Shown one piece after another: positions 1 through 8,276 of a DNA stretch of 64,000 nucleotides (position 1 is the stretch's first letter; each line of letters opens with the position of its first letter). A program made the translations under genes and the position numbers. The notes under the pieces were generated by a model. That model saw only the letters and a program-made list of their open reading frames with translations. It made no database searches and was not told the DNA's origin. Source of the DNA: Fundidesulfovibrio soli (GTDB lineage: Bacteria; Desulfobacterota; Desulfovibrionia; Desulfovibrionales; Desulfovibrionaceae); the NCBI RefSeq assembly GCF_022808695.1, contig NZ_JAKZKW010000010.1, forward strand, positions 1 through 64,000, written 5' to 3'.

Positions 1-95
1 CCCGCCGGGCGGCGGACAGGCCGCACCGGGAGCCGGGCGAAGGCGACCACAGCATCACCGGATCGTTCTCGCATTCGAGACAGGAGAGACCATGA
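1..95 (+). CDS. Possible 3' end of the gene upstream of nuoM (partial)
   Basis: This short stretch is open in the third frame from the window edge to a TGA at 93-95, which overlaps the nuoM start as ATGA. That is the coupling style used throughout this window, and in nuo operons the gene before nuoM is normally nuoL. The visible ~30 residues are polar and contain no recognisable NuoL motif, and the other two frames are also open, so the identity is an inference from gene order only. Confidence 0.3.
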   Translation, partial: RRAADRPHREPGEGDHSITGSFSHSRQERP

Positions 96-1615
96 CCGCA
101 AGCGGCGGATTCCCCTTCCTGACCACCTTGATGGTTTTGCCCCTGGCGGCGGCCCTGGCCGCGCTCCTCCTGCGGCGCGAGGCCGCCGTCAGGTGGTTCA
201 CCCTGGCGGTGGGGCTTTTGGAGATGGGCCTGGCGATCCCGCTGCTCAGCTTCCAGCCCTCCCTGCCGGGCTTCCAGTTCGTGGAACTGGCGGACTGGGT
301 GCCCCAGTGGGGCATGCACTACCACCTGGGCCTGGACGGGCTGAGCCTGATCATGGTGCTGCTCTCGGTGTTCCTGCTGCCGCTGTGCGTGCTGTGCTCC
401 TGGACGTACATCACCAAGCGCATCAAGGAGTTCCACATCTGCCTGCTGGTGATGACCGCGGCCTGCGTGGGCGTGTTCTCCGCCCTGGACTTCGTGCTCT
501 TCTACGTGTTCTGGGAGGCCATGCTGGTGCCCATGTTCCTGCTCATCGCCGTGTGGGGCGGGCCGGAGCGGCGCTACGCATCGCTGAAATTCTTCCTGTA
601 CACCCTGGCGGGCAGCACGCTCCTGCTGGTGGCCATCATCGCCTTCAGGGCCGTGGGGGGCAGCTTCTCCATCCCCGACCTGCTGGGCCGCGAGTTCCCG
701 GTCTCCTTCCAGCGCTGGGCGTTTCTGGCGATGGCCCTGGCCTTCGCCATCAAGGTGCCCATGTTCCCCTTCCACACCTGGCTGCCGGCCGCGCACGTGC
801 AGGCCCCCAGCGCGGGCAGCGTGATCCTGGCGGCGGTGCTGCTCAAGATGGGCACCTACGGATTCATGCGCTTCTGCCTGGGCCTGACCCCCGAGGCCAG
901 CCACTTCTTCGCCCCGCTGATGATCGGGCTCTCGGTGATCTCCATCCTCTACGGGGGCTATACGGCGCTGGGCCAGACCGACCTCAAGCGCATGGTGGCC
1001 TATTCATCCGTGGGGCACATGGGCTTCGTGACCCTGGGCATCTTCATGTTCAACCAGCAGGGCCTCACCGGGGCGCTGATGCAGATGCTCAACCACGGCA
1101 TCACCACGGGCGCGCTGTTCATGATGCTGGGTGCGGCCTACGAGCGCAGCCACAGCCGCGAGATGGCCGACCACATGGGCATGGGCAAATACCTGCCCGC
1201 GTTCATGGGCCTGTGGGGGCTGTTCGCGCTGTCCTCCCTGGGCTTTCCCGGCACCAACAGCTTCGTGGGCGAACTCCTGGTGCTGACCGGGGCCTTCAAG
1301 GCCAACCTGTGGGCCGGAGCGCTCTCCATTCCCGGGGCGCTCCTGGCGGCGGCCTACATGCTGCGCGCCACGCGGAGCATGGCCTGGGGCCAGCCATCCA
1401 CGGCCAAGGCCTGGGCGGACCTGAACATCCGCGAATGGACGGCCCTGGCCCCGCTGGCCGTGCTGGTTATCTGGATCGGCTTCGCGCCCGGGCTGGCCAT
1501 GCGCTCCATGGAGCCCACCGTGGCCCGTCTGCTCGAGCATGTGAACACCCGCACGGCCCTGGCCCACAAGGCCGAGCAACCCGAACGACCCATCCTGGCG
1601 GAGGTGACGCCGTGA
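92..1615 (+). CDS. nuoM: NADH-quinone oxidoreductase subunit M
   Basis: A 507-residue membrane protein, antiporter-like subunit of the complex I membrane arm, thought to take part in proton pumping. About 14 hydrophobic segments are visible. The family's charged channel residues are present: Glu142 in FWEAMLVPM and Lys221 in AIKVPMFPFHTWLP, inside the proton-antiporter domain (roughly residues 125-420). The length is normal for NuoM. The ATG at 92 follows an AGGAGAG ribosome site. The stop overlaps the nuoN GTG start, so the two genes are translationally coupled at the end of a nuo operon whose upstream part lies outside the window. Confidence 0.96.
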   Translation: MTASGGFPFLTTLMVLPLAAALAALLLRREAAVRWFTLAVGLLEMGLAIPLLSFQPSLPGFQFVELADWVPQWGMHYHLGLDGLSLIMVLLSVFLLPLCVLCSWTYITKRIKEFHICLLVMTAACVGVFSALDFVLFYVFWEAMLVPMFLLIAVWGGPERRYASLKFFLYTLAGSTLLLVAIIAFRAVGGSFSIPDLLGREFPVSFQRWAFLAMALAFAIKVPMFPFHTWLPAAHVQAPSAGSVILAAVLLKMGTYGFMRFCLGLTPEASHFFAPLMIGLSVISILYGGYTALGQTDLKRMVAYSSVGHMGFVTLGIFMFNQQGLTGALMQMLNHGITTGALFMMLGAAYERSHSREMADHMGMGKYLPAFMGLWGLFALSSLGFPGTNSFVGELLVLTGAFKANLWAGALSIPGALLAAAYMLRATRSMAWGQPSTAKAWADLNIREWTALAPLAVLVIWIGFAPGLAMRSMEPTVARLLEHVNTRTALAHKAEQPERPILAEVTP

Positions 1616-3021
1616 GCGCCCTGGTGCAACTGGCCCCCGAGGCGGGCATGGCGGCCCTGGCCCTGCTGTTCCTGATCGAGTCCCTGGAATTCGCCAAACT
1701 TGGCGCGCTGCGGGCCTGGGCCTCCGCCGCGGTGGCGGCGCTGGCTGTGCTGGCCCTGGGCCAGCGGGGCGCGCTCTTCGGGGGCTGCTACAGCCTGGAC
1801 GCGCTCTCGCAGTTCTTCAAGGCCGCCGTGGCCGTGGGCTTCTGCGTGGTGGTGGCCATCGGCTCCCGCCCGCGCGAGGTGGAGGAGGCCAAGCAGCCCG
1901 ACTATTTCATGCTCCTGGCCATATCCTCCCTGGGGCTGATGCTCCTGGCCTCGGCCACGGAGCTGGTGACCATGTACCTGGCCCTGGAGCTGGCTTCGCT
2001 GAGCCTTTACGCCGTGGCACCCCTGCGCTCCGAGAGCCGCCCCGCCGCCGAGGCCGCCGTGAAGTACATCCTCTACGGGGCCATGGTCACGGCGCTCTCG
2101 CTCTACGGCCTGTCGCTGATCATGGCGGCGCAGCACACCACCTACGTGGCCGAGCTGGCCCAGAAGCCCTGGAGCGTCGCCGCCGCGCCCCTGGCCGTGA
2201 TCGGGCTCGCGCTGTACCTGACGGGCTTCCTGTTCAAGCTGGCCCTGTTCCCGTTCCACTTCTGGTGCCCGGACGTGTACCAGGGCGTTGGCAACGAGAC
2301 AGCGGCCTTCGTCTCCACGCTGCCCAAGCTGGGGGCCCTGGCCGTGCTGGTGCGCCTGGTGGGCGCCATCGGGCTGGACGCCCAGACCGCCGACGCGCTG
2401 GCCGCGCTGGCCGCGCTCTCCATGACGGCGGGCAACTTCTCGGCCCTGGTCCAGAAGGACTTGAAGCGCCTTCTGGGCTTTTCCAGCGTGTCCCATGCGG
2501 GGTACGCGGCCATGGGACTGGTGGCCGGAGGGCCGGACGGGCTGACCTCGGCCGCCTTCTACGGCGTGTGCTACCTGCTGATGAACCTGGCGGCCTTTTA
2601 CGTGGTCTGCCGGGTACGCCAAGACGGGCAGAACCCCACGCTGTCGGACCTGGACGGCCTGTACCGCACCTCGCCGGGCATGGCCTTCGTGCTGCTGGCG
2701 GCGGCCTTCTCGCTGGTGGGCCTGCCGCCCACGGCGGGCTTCACGGGCAAGTTCTTCCTGCTGAGCTCCCTGTGGGGCCACGGGCACGACTGGCTGGTGA
2801 TCGTGGCGGTGCTGAACACGGCCATTGCCATCTATTACTACCTGAACATGGTGCGCCACGCCTACACGGCCGAACCCGCCGCCGAAGGCGCGTCCCCCAC
2901 GCCGGGAGGGCTGGCGCCGTTGCTGGGCGCCTCGCTGGCCGTCTGCCTGCTGGGCGTCGGGCTCTATCCAGCGCCGCTGCTGGGCCTGGCCCAGGCGGCA
3001 GCCAAGGTCGTTCTGCCGTAG
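1612..3021 (+). CDS. nuoN: NADH-quinone oxidoreductase subunit N
   Basis: A 469-residue integral membrane protein, the last antiporter-like subunit of complex I. It carries the conserved Glu in LALELASLSLYAV and the conserved Lys in FLFKLALFPFHFWCPDVYQG, followed by a second Lys-bearing stretch (VQKDLKRLLGFSSVSHAGY). The GTG start overlaps the nuoM stop (GTGA). A large hairpin lies 38 bp after the stop, so this is the last gene of the nuo operon. A lone antiporter-type subunit is unlikely, because nuoM directly precedes it and both have complex I lengths. Confidence 0.95.
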   Translation: MSALVQLAPEAGMAALALLFLIESLEFAKLGALRAWASAAVAALAVLALGQRGALFGGCYSLDALSQFFKAAVAVGFCVVVAIGSRPREVEEAKQPDYFMLLAISSLGLMLLASATELVTMYLALELASLSLYAVAPLRSESRPAAEAAVKYILYGAMVTALSLYGLSLIMAAQHTTYVAELAQKPWSVAAAPLAVIGLALYLTGFLFKLALFPFHFWCPDVYQGVGNETAAFVSTLPKLGALAVLVRLVGAIGLDAQTADALAALAALSMTAGNFSALVQKDLKRLLGFSSVSHAGYAAMGLVAGGPDGLTSAAFYGVCYLLMNLAAFYVVCRVRQDGQNPTLSDLDGLYRTSPGMAFVLLAAAFSLVGLPPTAGFTGKFFLLSSLWGHGHDWLVIVAVLNTAIAIYYYLNMVRHAYTAEPAAEGASPTPGGLAPLLGASLAVCLLGVGLYPAPLLGLAQAAAKVVLP

Positions 3022-3059
3022 CGGCCCGCTGAATAATCCCCGTCGGCTGCGTCGTCTCG

Positions 3060-3109
3060 AAAAAGCCAAACCCTCGCGTAGGCAAGATACGCGTCGGGCT
3101 TGGCTTTTT
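3060..3109 (+). terminator. Hairpin terminator after nuoN
   Basis: An inverted repeat of about 21 bp per arm (AAAAAGCCAAACCC ... GGGCTTGGCTTTTT, with CGCGTA/TACGCG inside) with a loop of about 7 nt and one bulge. It ends in a run of five T on the + strand and starts with five A, so it could stop transcription from either side. It lies 38 bp after the nuoN stop. Confidence 0.75.
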
Positions 3110-3200
3110 CTCGCTCCTTGCCGTCGTGTTTTTTGAGCAGGCCGCCCTTGAGAATCTCTTCGCAGGTGCGAAAGCTTTCCGCCCTCGACGCGAAACGGAA

Positions 3201-3267
3201 TGGGAGTCGAGAGGGAGGAACTCCCTCTCGCGGGGTCCAGGGGCGGCGCCCCTGGCCGCCGGAGGCC
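3201..3267. repeat. 67-bp double-hairpin repeat, copy 1
   Basis: Identical over all 67 bases to 9904-9970. It contains two strong dyads, CGAGAGGGA/TCCCTCTCG and CCAGGGGC/GCCCCTGG. It sits in the 309-bp space between nuoN and the next gene, which otherwise holds only the terminator. The form and intergenic position suggest a dispersed genomic repeat, perhaps a terminator or mRNA-stabilising element. Confidence 0.75.
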
Positions 3268-3330
3268 ACTGCCGTTCATCCCGGCTCCCGCATTGGCAAT
3301 CGCTGGCACCCGCGCTATGGTGCGCATCCT

Positions 3331-4281
3331 ATGACCTTCACCTCCGTTCTCCACAGTGTGGTGCTGCCCCTGGGCAAGCTGCTGCTGACGCTGAGCATCT
3401 CGCTGCTCGTGGCCAACCTCATCGAAACCCTGAACTGGACGCGCTACCTGGCTCGCTTCGCCAAGCCCCTGGTGCGCCTTGGCAACATGCAGGACGTGGT
3501 GGGGGCCAGCTTCTCCCTGGCCTTCTTCTCGGGCATGGCGGCCAACACCATGCTGGCCGAGGCCCACCAGCAGGGCAAACTCTCCGACCGGGAGCTGATC
3601 CTGGCCAACCTGTTCAATTCCCTGCCCACGTACTTTCTGCACATGCCGACCATGGTGCTGGTGGCCATGCCCTTCCTGGGCTCCACCGGTGCGGTCTACG
3701 TGGGGCTGACGCTGGGCGCGGCGCTGTTGCGCTCGCTGCTCATCGTGCTGGCGGGCCGCGCGGTGCTGCCCCCGCAGGAGGAGGGCTGCCTGGAGTGCCA
3801 GCTGCCCGAGAAGGGCCCCACCTTGCGCGAGGCCTTGCACAAGAGCTGGCGGCGCTTCAAGAAGCGCATCGTGAAGATCTGCCTGATCACCGCGCCGATC
3901 TACGCGGGCATGGTGGCGCTCAACAGCTGGGGGTTCTTCGCGGCGACGGAGCGTTTCATGGGCGAACACATGGCCTCGGTGCAGTGGCTCTCGCCCAAGG
4001 CGGCCTCCATCGTGGTCTTCGGCATGGCCGCGGAGTTCACCGCCGGCCTGGCCGCTGCGGGCGCGCTGCTCAACGCCGGGGAACTGCCCGTGAAGGAGAT
4101 CGTGCTGGCCCTGCTGCTGGGCAACCTGCTCTCCACGCCCATGCGGGCCTTCCGGCACCAGTTCCCGTACTACGCGGGCATCTTCCGCCCGGCCCTGGCC
4201 ATGAAGCTCATCGTGCACAACCAGGCCTTCCGGGCCGCCAGCCTGGTGCTGGTGGGCCTGGCCTACGCCGTGCTGGCATAA
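3331..4281 (+). CDS. Nucleoside-recognition (gate) domain membrane protein
   Basis: A 316-residue polytopic membrane protein. The repeated pattern of hydrophobic segments with GAALL, SGMAANTMLAEAHQQGKLS and an N-[SL]-L-P-TYFLHMP stretch matches the gate/nucleoside-recognition domain family found in nucleoside transporters and spore maturation proteins A/B. Substrate and direction of transport cannot be told from sequence. The ATG at 3331 is chosen because it opens just before the first membrane segment; no strong ribosome site is visible. The next gene starts 5 bp after the stop, so the two are probably co-transcribed. Confidence 0.75.
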   Translation: MTFTSVLHSVVLPLGKLLLTLSISLLVANLIETLNWTRYLARFAKPLVRLGNMQDVVGASFSLAFFSGMAANTMLAEAHQQGKLSDRELILANLFNSLPTYFLHMPTMVLVAMPFLGSTGAVYVGLTLGAALLRSLLIVLAGRAVLPPQEEGCLECQLPEKGPTLREALHKSWRRFKKRIVKICLITAPIYAGMVALNSWGFFAATERFMGEHMASVQWLSPKAASIVVFGMAAEFTAGLAAAGALLNAGELPVKEIVLALLLGNLLSTPMRAFRHQFPYYAGIFRPALAMKLIVHNQAFRAASLVLVGLAYAVLA

Positions 4282-4285
4282 CGGG

Positions 4286-4978
4286 ATGGACGCGGCAGAC
4301 ATCCTGGCCCGCCTGGAGCCGCTCGGCAGCGAGCGCAACCGGCAGGGCATGGCCCGCTTCGGCATCAATACGGCGCGGGCCCTGGGGGTCGGCATGGTCC
4401 CGCTTCGGGCCATCGCCCGCGAGACAGGGCGCGACCACGCCCTGGCCCTGGCGCTCTGGGAGACAGGCGTGCATGAGGCGCGCATCCTGGCCTGCATGAC
4501 CGCCGAGCCCGCCAGGACGGACCGGCCCCTGCTGGACGCCTGGGCGGCGGAGTGCGACTCCTGGGATCTGACGGACCAGCTCTGCAACAAGCTGGCGGTG
4601 AAGTGCGCCCTGGCCTGGGAGCTGGCCGACGCGTGGAGCTTGCGGGAGGAGGAGTTCGTGCGCCGGGCCGGGTTCTCGCTCATGGCCCAGCTGGCCGTGC
4701 ACGACCGCACGGCTGCGGATGATGCCTTCGAGCCCTGCCTGGAGCGGATTCTGCTTATGTCGGACGACGAGCGAAATTTCGTGAAGAAGGCCGTGAACTG
4801 GGCCTTGCGCCAGATCGGCAAGCGCAGCCCGGGCCTCAGGCTGCGGGCCGAGGCCGTGGCCGTGGCACTGGCCGGGTCAGCCTCGCGGAGCGCCCGCTGG
4901 ATCGGGCGCGACGCCCTGCGCGAGTTCGCGGTGCGGCCCGTGCGTCCGGTCCTGCCAGGGCGGAAGACTCGGGGCTAG
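4286..4978 (+). CDS. AlkD-like DNA alkylation repair protein
   Basis: A 230-residue, mostly helical protein of the DNA alkylation repair (HEAT-repeat, AlkD) family, which removes bulky or charged alkylated purines without base flipping. The family's W-x3-D active-site pair is visible as SWDLTD near residue 95, and the basic helix ERNFVKKAVNWALRQIGK (about 155-172) matches the conserved Arg-containing region. The length is typical. It begins 5 bp after the membrane protein gene and converges on the M1 peptidase gene, overlapping its 3' end by 4 bp. Confidence 0.85.
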   Translation: MDAADILARLEPLGSERNRQGMARFGINTARALGVGMVPLRAIARETGRDHALALALWETGVHEARILACMTAEPARTDRPLLDAWAAECDSWDLTDQLCNKLAVKCALAWELADAWSLREEEFVRRAGFSLMAQLAVHDRTAADDAFEPCLERILLMSDDERNFVKKAVNWALRQIGKRSPGLRLRAEAVAVALAGSASRSARWIGRDALREFAVRPVRPVLPGRKTRG

Positions 4979-6999
4979 TTCAGCTCCCGCAGCATGGGCG
5001 TGCGCCTGGGCTCCAGGGTGGATTTGACCACGTTGCGCCCTCCCGCGAAGCCCAGCAGCCCGAACGAACCATAGTGCATGATCTTGTTCGCCGCCTGGAC
5101 CACGGCCTGCGCGTCGGCCCCCGTTGCGGCCTGGAACGCGGCCACGCAGCCGCCCTCGCGCTCCAGGGCCGCGAATGCGGTGTCCGCGCCGGGCGCATCG
5201 GGCAGCACGTCGCGCAGGCCCGGCAGCGGGAAGCGGGGCATGCCCAGCACCAGCACGTTGCCGCCCCCCAGGCTCCTCTTCTGCTCCGGGGTGAGCTTCC
5301 CCTCCTCCAACACGGTGGCCCGAACCTGCCCCAGTCCGCCCAGCAGCACGGGCAGGGCCGCGCGCAGGGCCTGCGGTGCGTCGGCGGCCACCAGCACGCG
5401 CAGATCCTTCGCGCCCTTGACCGTGTTCACCGAGGGCGGCACCTCGGACGGGTCCAGCAGCCGGAAGCAGTCCGCGTCCGGGTCCAGGCGCAGGCGCAGG
5501 GGCTTGCCCGGCGTGCGCACCTCGAAGCCCGCGCGTTCTCCCTCCATGACGAACTCCGCGCGCCGCGTCCCTCCCTCATGGTCCACCTGGGCCGTGAGCC
5601 TGAGCAGGTAGGGCTCGCCCTTCTGCACGGCCTCGGCCCGCACGACCCACCCCCCGGCGGGGTCGGGCTCGCTCGCGACCTGACCCAGCGCAAGTTGGGG
5701 GCCGCCCGTGCGGGTGAGCCACTGGTCCATGAAGCGGCGGCTGCGCTCCAGGCTGAAATCACCCTGCCCGGCGAAGACCTGGCGGAAGTCCTCCCAGGCG
5801 GCGGGGCGGAAGAGCTTTTCCGCGTAGAGGCGGCGCAGCCCGGCCCAGAAGGCGTCGGCTCCGGTGAAGCCGCGCAGCATGTGGAACACGAACATGGCCT
5901 TGCCGTAGCCCACGGCCTGGCTGGCGGCGGAGAAGCGCGAGCCGAAGCGCTCCAGGGGCATGTCCGCCGAGGGGGTCTGCGCCGTCAGGGCGGAGAAGGC
6001 CCGCAGCGTCCGGAGGCGGTAGGCCTTGCCGTCGGCGGGGGAGGCCAGCTCCTGGGAAAGATAGTCCGCCACATAGGTGGTCAGCCCTTCGCACCAGTTG
6101 CCGGAGTCGCCGGAGACCAGCACGCCGTTGCCCCACCAGCTGTGGGCGACCTCGTGGCGCAGGCTGGTCTCCGGGATGAAGGGCAGCGTCAGCACCTGGG
6201 AGCCCAGCAGCGTGTAGGAGGGGAAGCCGTAGCCCGTGGGCAGCGGGTTCTCCACCACGGCGAACTTCTCCAGGGGGTAGGGGCCGTGCAGTTCGGAATA
6301 GAAGCGCAGGTGGCGAGCGGCGGCCTCCAGGTAGACATCCGGTGAGGCTTTGGAATCGGGCAGGAAGAAGGTCTGCACGGCCACCGCGCTCCCGCCGGGG
6401 ATCGTCTCCAGGCGCTCATGGAGCACGTAGCGGGCCAGGCACAGCCCCAGCCTGCCCACCGGCTTGCGCACGCTCCAGATGGAGACGGTGTTTCCGCCCT
6501 CCTGACTGAAGCCCTCCAGCCTGCCCTGGCTCACGGCCTTGATGCCGCCCGGGGCGCTCACCCGCAGGCGGTAGACATCCTGGCCCGGCAGGCCCGCCGG
6601 GTGCCAGAGGCTGCCGGGCATGAGCATGGCCCAGTCCGGACCGGCCACGGCGTCGTCCGCCAGGGCCCCGGGGTTGTCCGTGCCACCCGGCCCGGCCTGC
6701 GGCGGCTGGTCCAGGGCGAGGCTGTAGCGCAGGGTCACGGTTGTCGCGCCCTTGGGCACGTCCAGCCGCAGCAAAGCCCCGGAGCGGACGGGCCGCAGGG
6801 TCTTGCCCCCCGCGCTGGCGGCGAGGTCCGCGGCCGAGGGCGAGAGGGTCAGGGCCAGATCGGCGGGCGGCTGCTCGGGCAGGGCGATGGCGTCGGTCAC
6901 CCGCAGCCGCCTGGCGGGGAGGTCCAGCACGGCGTCGATGGAGTGGGTCAGGGGCGCGGCCGCGAAGGCGGTCGCCGCACCGCAGGACAGGGCCAGCAA
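4975..6999 (-). CDS. M1-family zinc metallopeptidase, secreted or envelope
   Basis: About 674 residues with an N-terminal hydrophobic stretch ending in AAA, consistent with a Sec signal peptide. The gluzincin signature is complete: RHEVAHSWWGNG near residue 283, then GNWCEGLTTYVADYL 17 residues on, supplying the third zinc ligand Glu. A later Tyr (AVGYGKAMFVFHML) fits the catalytic Tyr. This spacing is typical of the HExxH-WWGN-GNWxEGL subgroup of M1 peptidases. The start is uncertain: only TTG (6999) or non-standard codons open the frame, and the signal peptide looks cut short if TTG is used. No gene follows in the same direction. Confidence 0.85.
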   Translation of the reverse strand: MLALSCGAATAFAAAPLTHSIDAVLDLPARRLRVTDAIALPEQPPADLALTLSPSAADLAASAGGKTLRPVRSGALLRLDVPKGATTVTLRYSLALDQPPQAGPGGTDNPGALADDAVAGPDWAMLMPGSLWHPAGLPGQDVYRLRVSAPGGIKAVSQGRLEGFSQEGGNTVSIWSVRKPVGRLGLCLARYVLHERLETIPGGSAVAVQTFFLPDSKASPDVYLEAAARHLRFYSELHGPYPLEKFAVVENPLPTGYGFPSYTLLGSQVLTLPFIPETSLRHEVAHSWWGNGVLVSGDSGNWCEGLTTYVADYLSQELASPADGKAYRLRTLRAFSALTAQTPSADMPLERFGSRFSAASQAVGYGKAMFVFHMLRGFTGADAFWAGLRRLYAEKLFRPAAWEDFRQVFAGQGDFSLERSRRFMDQWLTRTGGPQLALGQVASEPDPAGGWVVRAEAVQKGEPYLLRLTAQVDHEGGTRRAEFVMEGERAGFEVRTPGKPLRLRLDPDADCFRLLDPSEVPPSVNTVKGAKDLRVLVAADAPQALRAALPVLLGGLGQVRATVLEEGKLTPEQKRSLGGGNVLVLGMPRFPLPGLRDVLPDAPGADTAFAALEREGGCVAAFQAATGADAQAVVQAANKIMHYGSFGLLGFAGGRNVVKSTLEPRRTPMLRELN

Positions 7000-7134
7000 C
7001 AGGAAAAGGGCGCGGAGGCTCCTGGCCGGGGGTAACCCGCCCCGCCCGGTTTAGGAAGGGGCGGCCAGGACGGCTCGCCCCGGCCTGCCTGGCCCGCCTG
7101 GCCCGGCCACCCGGCGTTGGCGATTCCGGGCTCG

Positions 7135-8256
7135 TTAGAACAGGCTACCGGCCAGGCTGCCCAACGTGCCCATGTTGCCGTTGATGGAGCGCAGCAGCCC
7201 GTTGGGGTTGCCGGTCTCCACGAGGCCGCCCACGCCGCCGCCCAGGGAACTGCCCAGGGAAGCACCCAGGCCGATGCCCGCGCCGCCCGTAAGCACGCCG
7301 CCCAGGATGCCGCCGCCGATGCCGCCCAGCACAGAGCCCAGCCCGGACCCCAGGCCAGAGCTGGAGGACTGGTTGGCCGCGTTCTTGAGCATCTTCTTCT
7401 CCCAGTGCTCCACGTCGGGGTCCACCTGGCCCCAGGTGCCGTAGATGCGGTTCCAGGCCGCGTCGTTCTGTCGGGCGTCCCAGTACATGCCTTGGGTGTC
7501 CCAGTCCTGCCGGCTCATGCTCAGCATGTTGTCGAAGTCGATCTGGCGCTGGGCCTGGTCGTCGGTCCAGTCGCGCTGGTCCTCGCTGGAGCGGTAGGCG
7601 TAGGCGTTGGCCGCGGCGTTGTTCTGGTACTGCAGGCTGTTCATGTACTGGTTCTCGCCCATGCGGTTCTGCCAGACGTTGTAGCGCTGCTGGTTGGCGG
7701 CCTGGTTCTCGTCCATGAGGGCGTTCCATGCCTGCATCCGCTGGCCGCTGGCGAACTGCTGGTCCTGCTGCTGCAGGGCGTAGCGCTTGGCCGTGGCCTG
7801 GGCCGCGTTGTCCACGAGGGAGTTGAGGTAGGTGGTGTCGGCCTGCTGGTCCATCTGGCGGGTGAACTGGCTGGAGCCGTAGAGCCCCCGGTTGGAGTAG
7901 GCGTCCACCATGTTCCGGCGGGTGTTGTCGTAGGCTGTTCTGGCCGCGGTCTCGCCACTTGAGCGCAGGGCGTTCTCATAGCGGTTGTAGTCGCCGCCCT
8001 CGAGCCCGGCGTAGACCGGGGCCTGGACGCCGTAGGCGCGGTAGGAGGGGTCGCCGCCCGGGGCCTGGTACGTGGAGTACTGGAAGTTCTGGTAGGCCGG
8101 GGGCGTCCACTGGGTCTGGGCGGGGCGCGCGGCGTTGTTGCCCCACCACTGGCTGTCGTCCAGGTAGGGGGCGGGGCGGTAGGGGGCCACGCCGTTCTGC
8201 TCGGCCAGGAGGTGGGCCTGGGTCAGGCCGAAGGTTGTGGGTCCGTCATAGCTCAT
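7135..8256 (-). CDS. Phage virion-like protein with Gly-rich C-terminus, possible ejection protein
   Basis: 373 residues. The middle (about 90-290) is rich in Gln, Asn, Tyr and Arg and predicted helical. The C-terminus (about 300-373) is a long Gly/Ser/Leu tract (GLGSGLGSVLGGIGGG and on) that resembles membrane-active tails of phage internal or ejection proteins. The start at 8256 has a clean AAGGAG site 9 bp upstream. The gene lies 20 bp downstream of a tail-stabilisation-like gene and shares its promoter. A podovirus ejection or tail-needle-associated role is the best guess, but no enzymatic motif is present. It could also be another structural linker protein. Confidence 0.5.
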   Translation of the reverse strand: MSYDGPTTFGLTQAHLLAEQNGVAPYRPAPYLDDSQWWGNNAARPAQTQWTPPAYQNFQYSTYQAPGGDPSYRAYGVQAPVYAGLEGGDYNRYENALRSSGETAARTAYDNTRRNMVDAYSNRGLYGSSQFTRQMDQQADTTYLNSLVDNAAQATAKRYALQQQDQQFASGQRMQAWNALMDENQAANQQRYNVWQNRMGENQYMNSLQYQNNAAANAYAYRSSEDQRDWTDDQAQRQIDFDNMLSMSRQDWDTQGMYWDARQNDAAWNRIYGTWGQVDPDVEHWEKKMLKNAANQSSSSGLGSGLGSVLGGIGGGILGGVLTGGAGIGLGASLGSSLGGGVGGLVETGNPNGLLRSINGNMGTLGSLAGSLF

Positions 8257-8276
8257 GGTTGGTTCTCCTTGGTGGG

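Noticed and set aside
1354-4821. A 1155-codon open frame on the minus strand across nuoM, nuoN and neighbours
   Set aside because: It is a shadow of GC-rich third-position bias: low-complexity Arg/Gln/Gly/His composition, no motif, and well-supported genes on the other strand.
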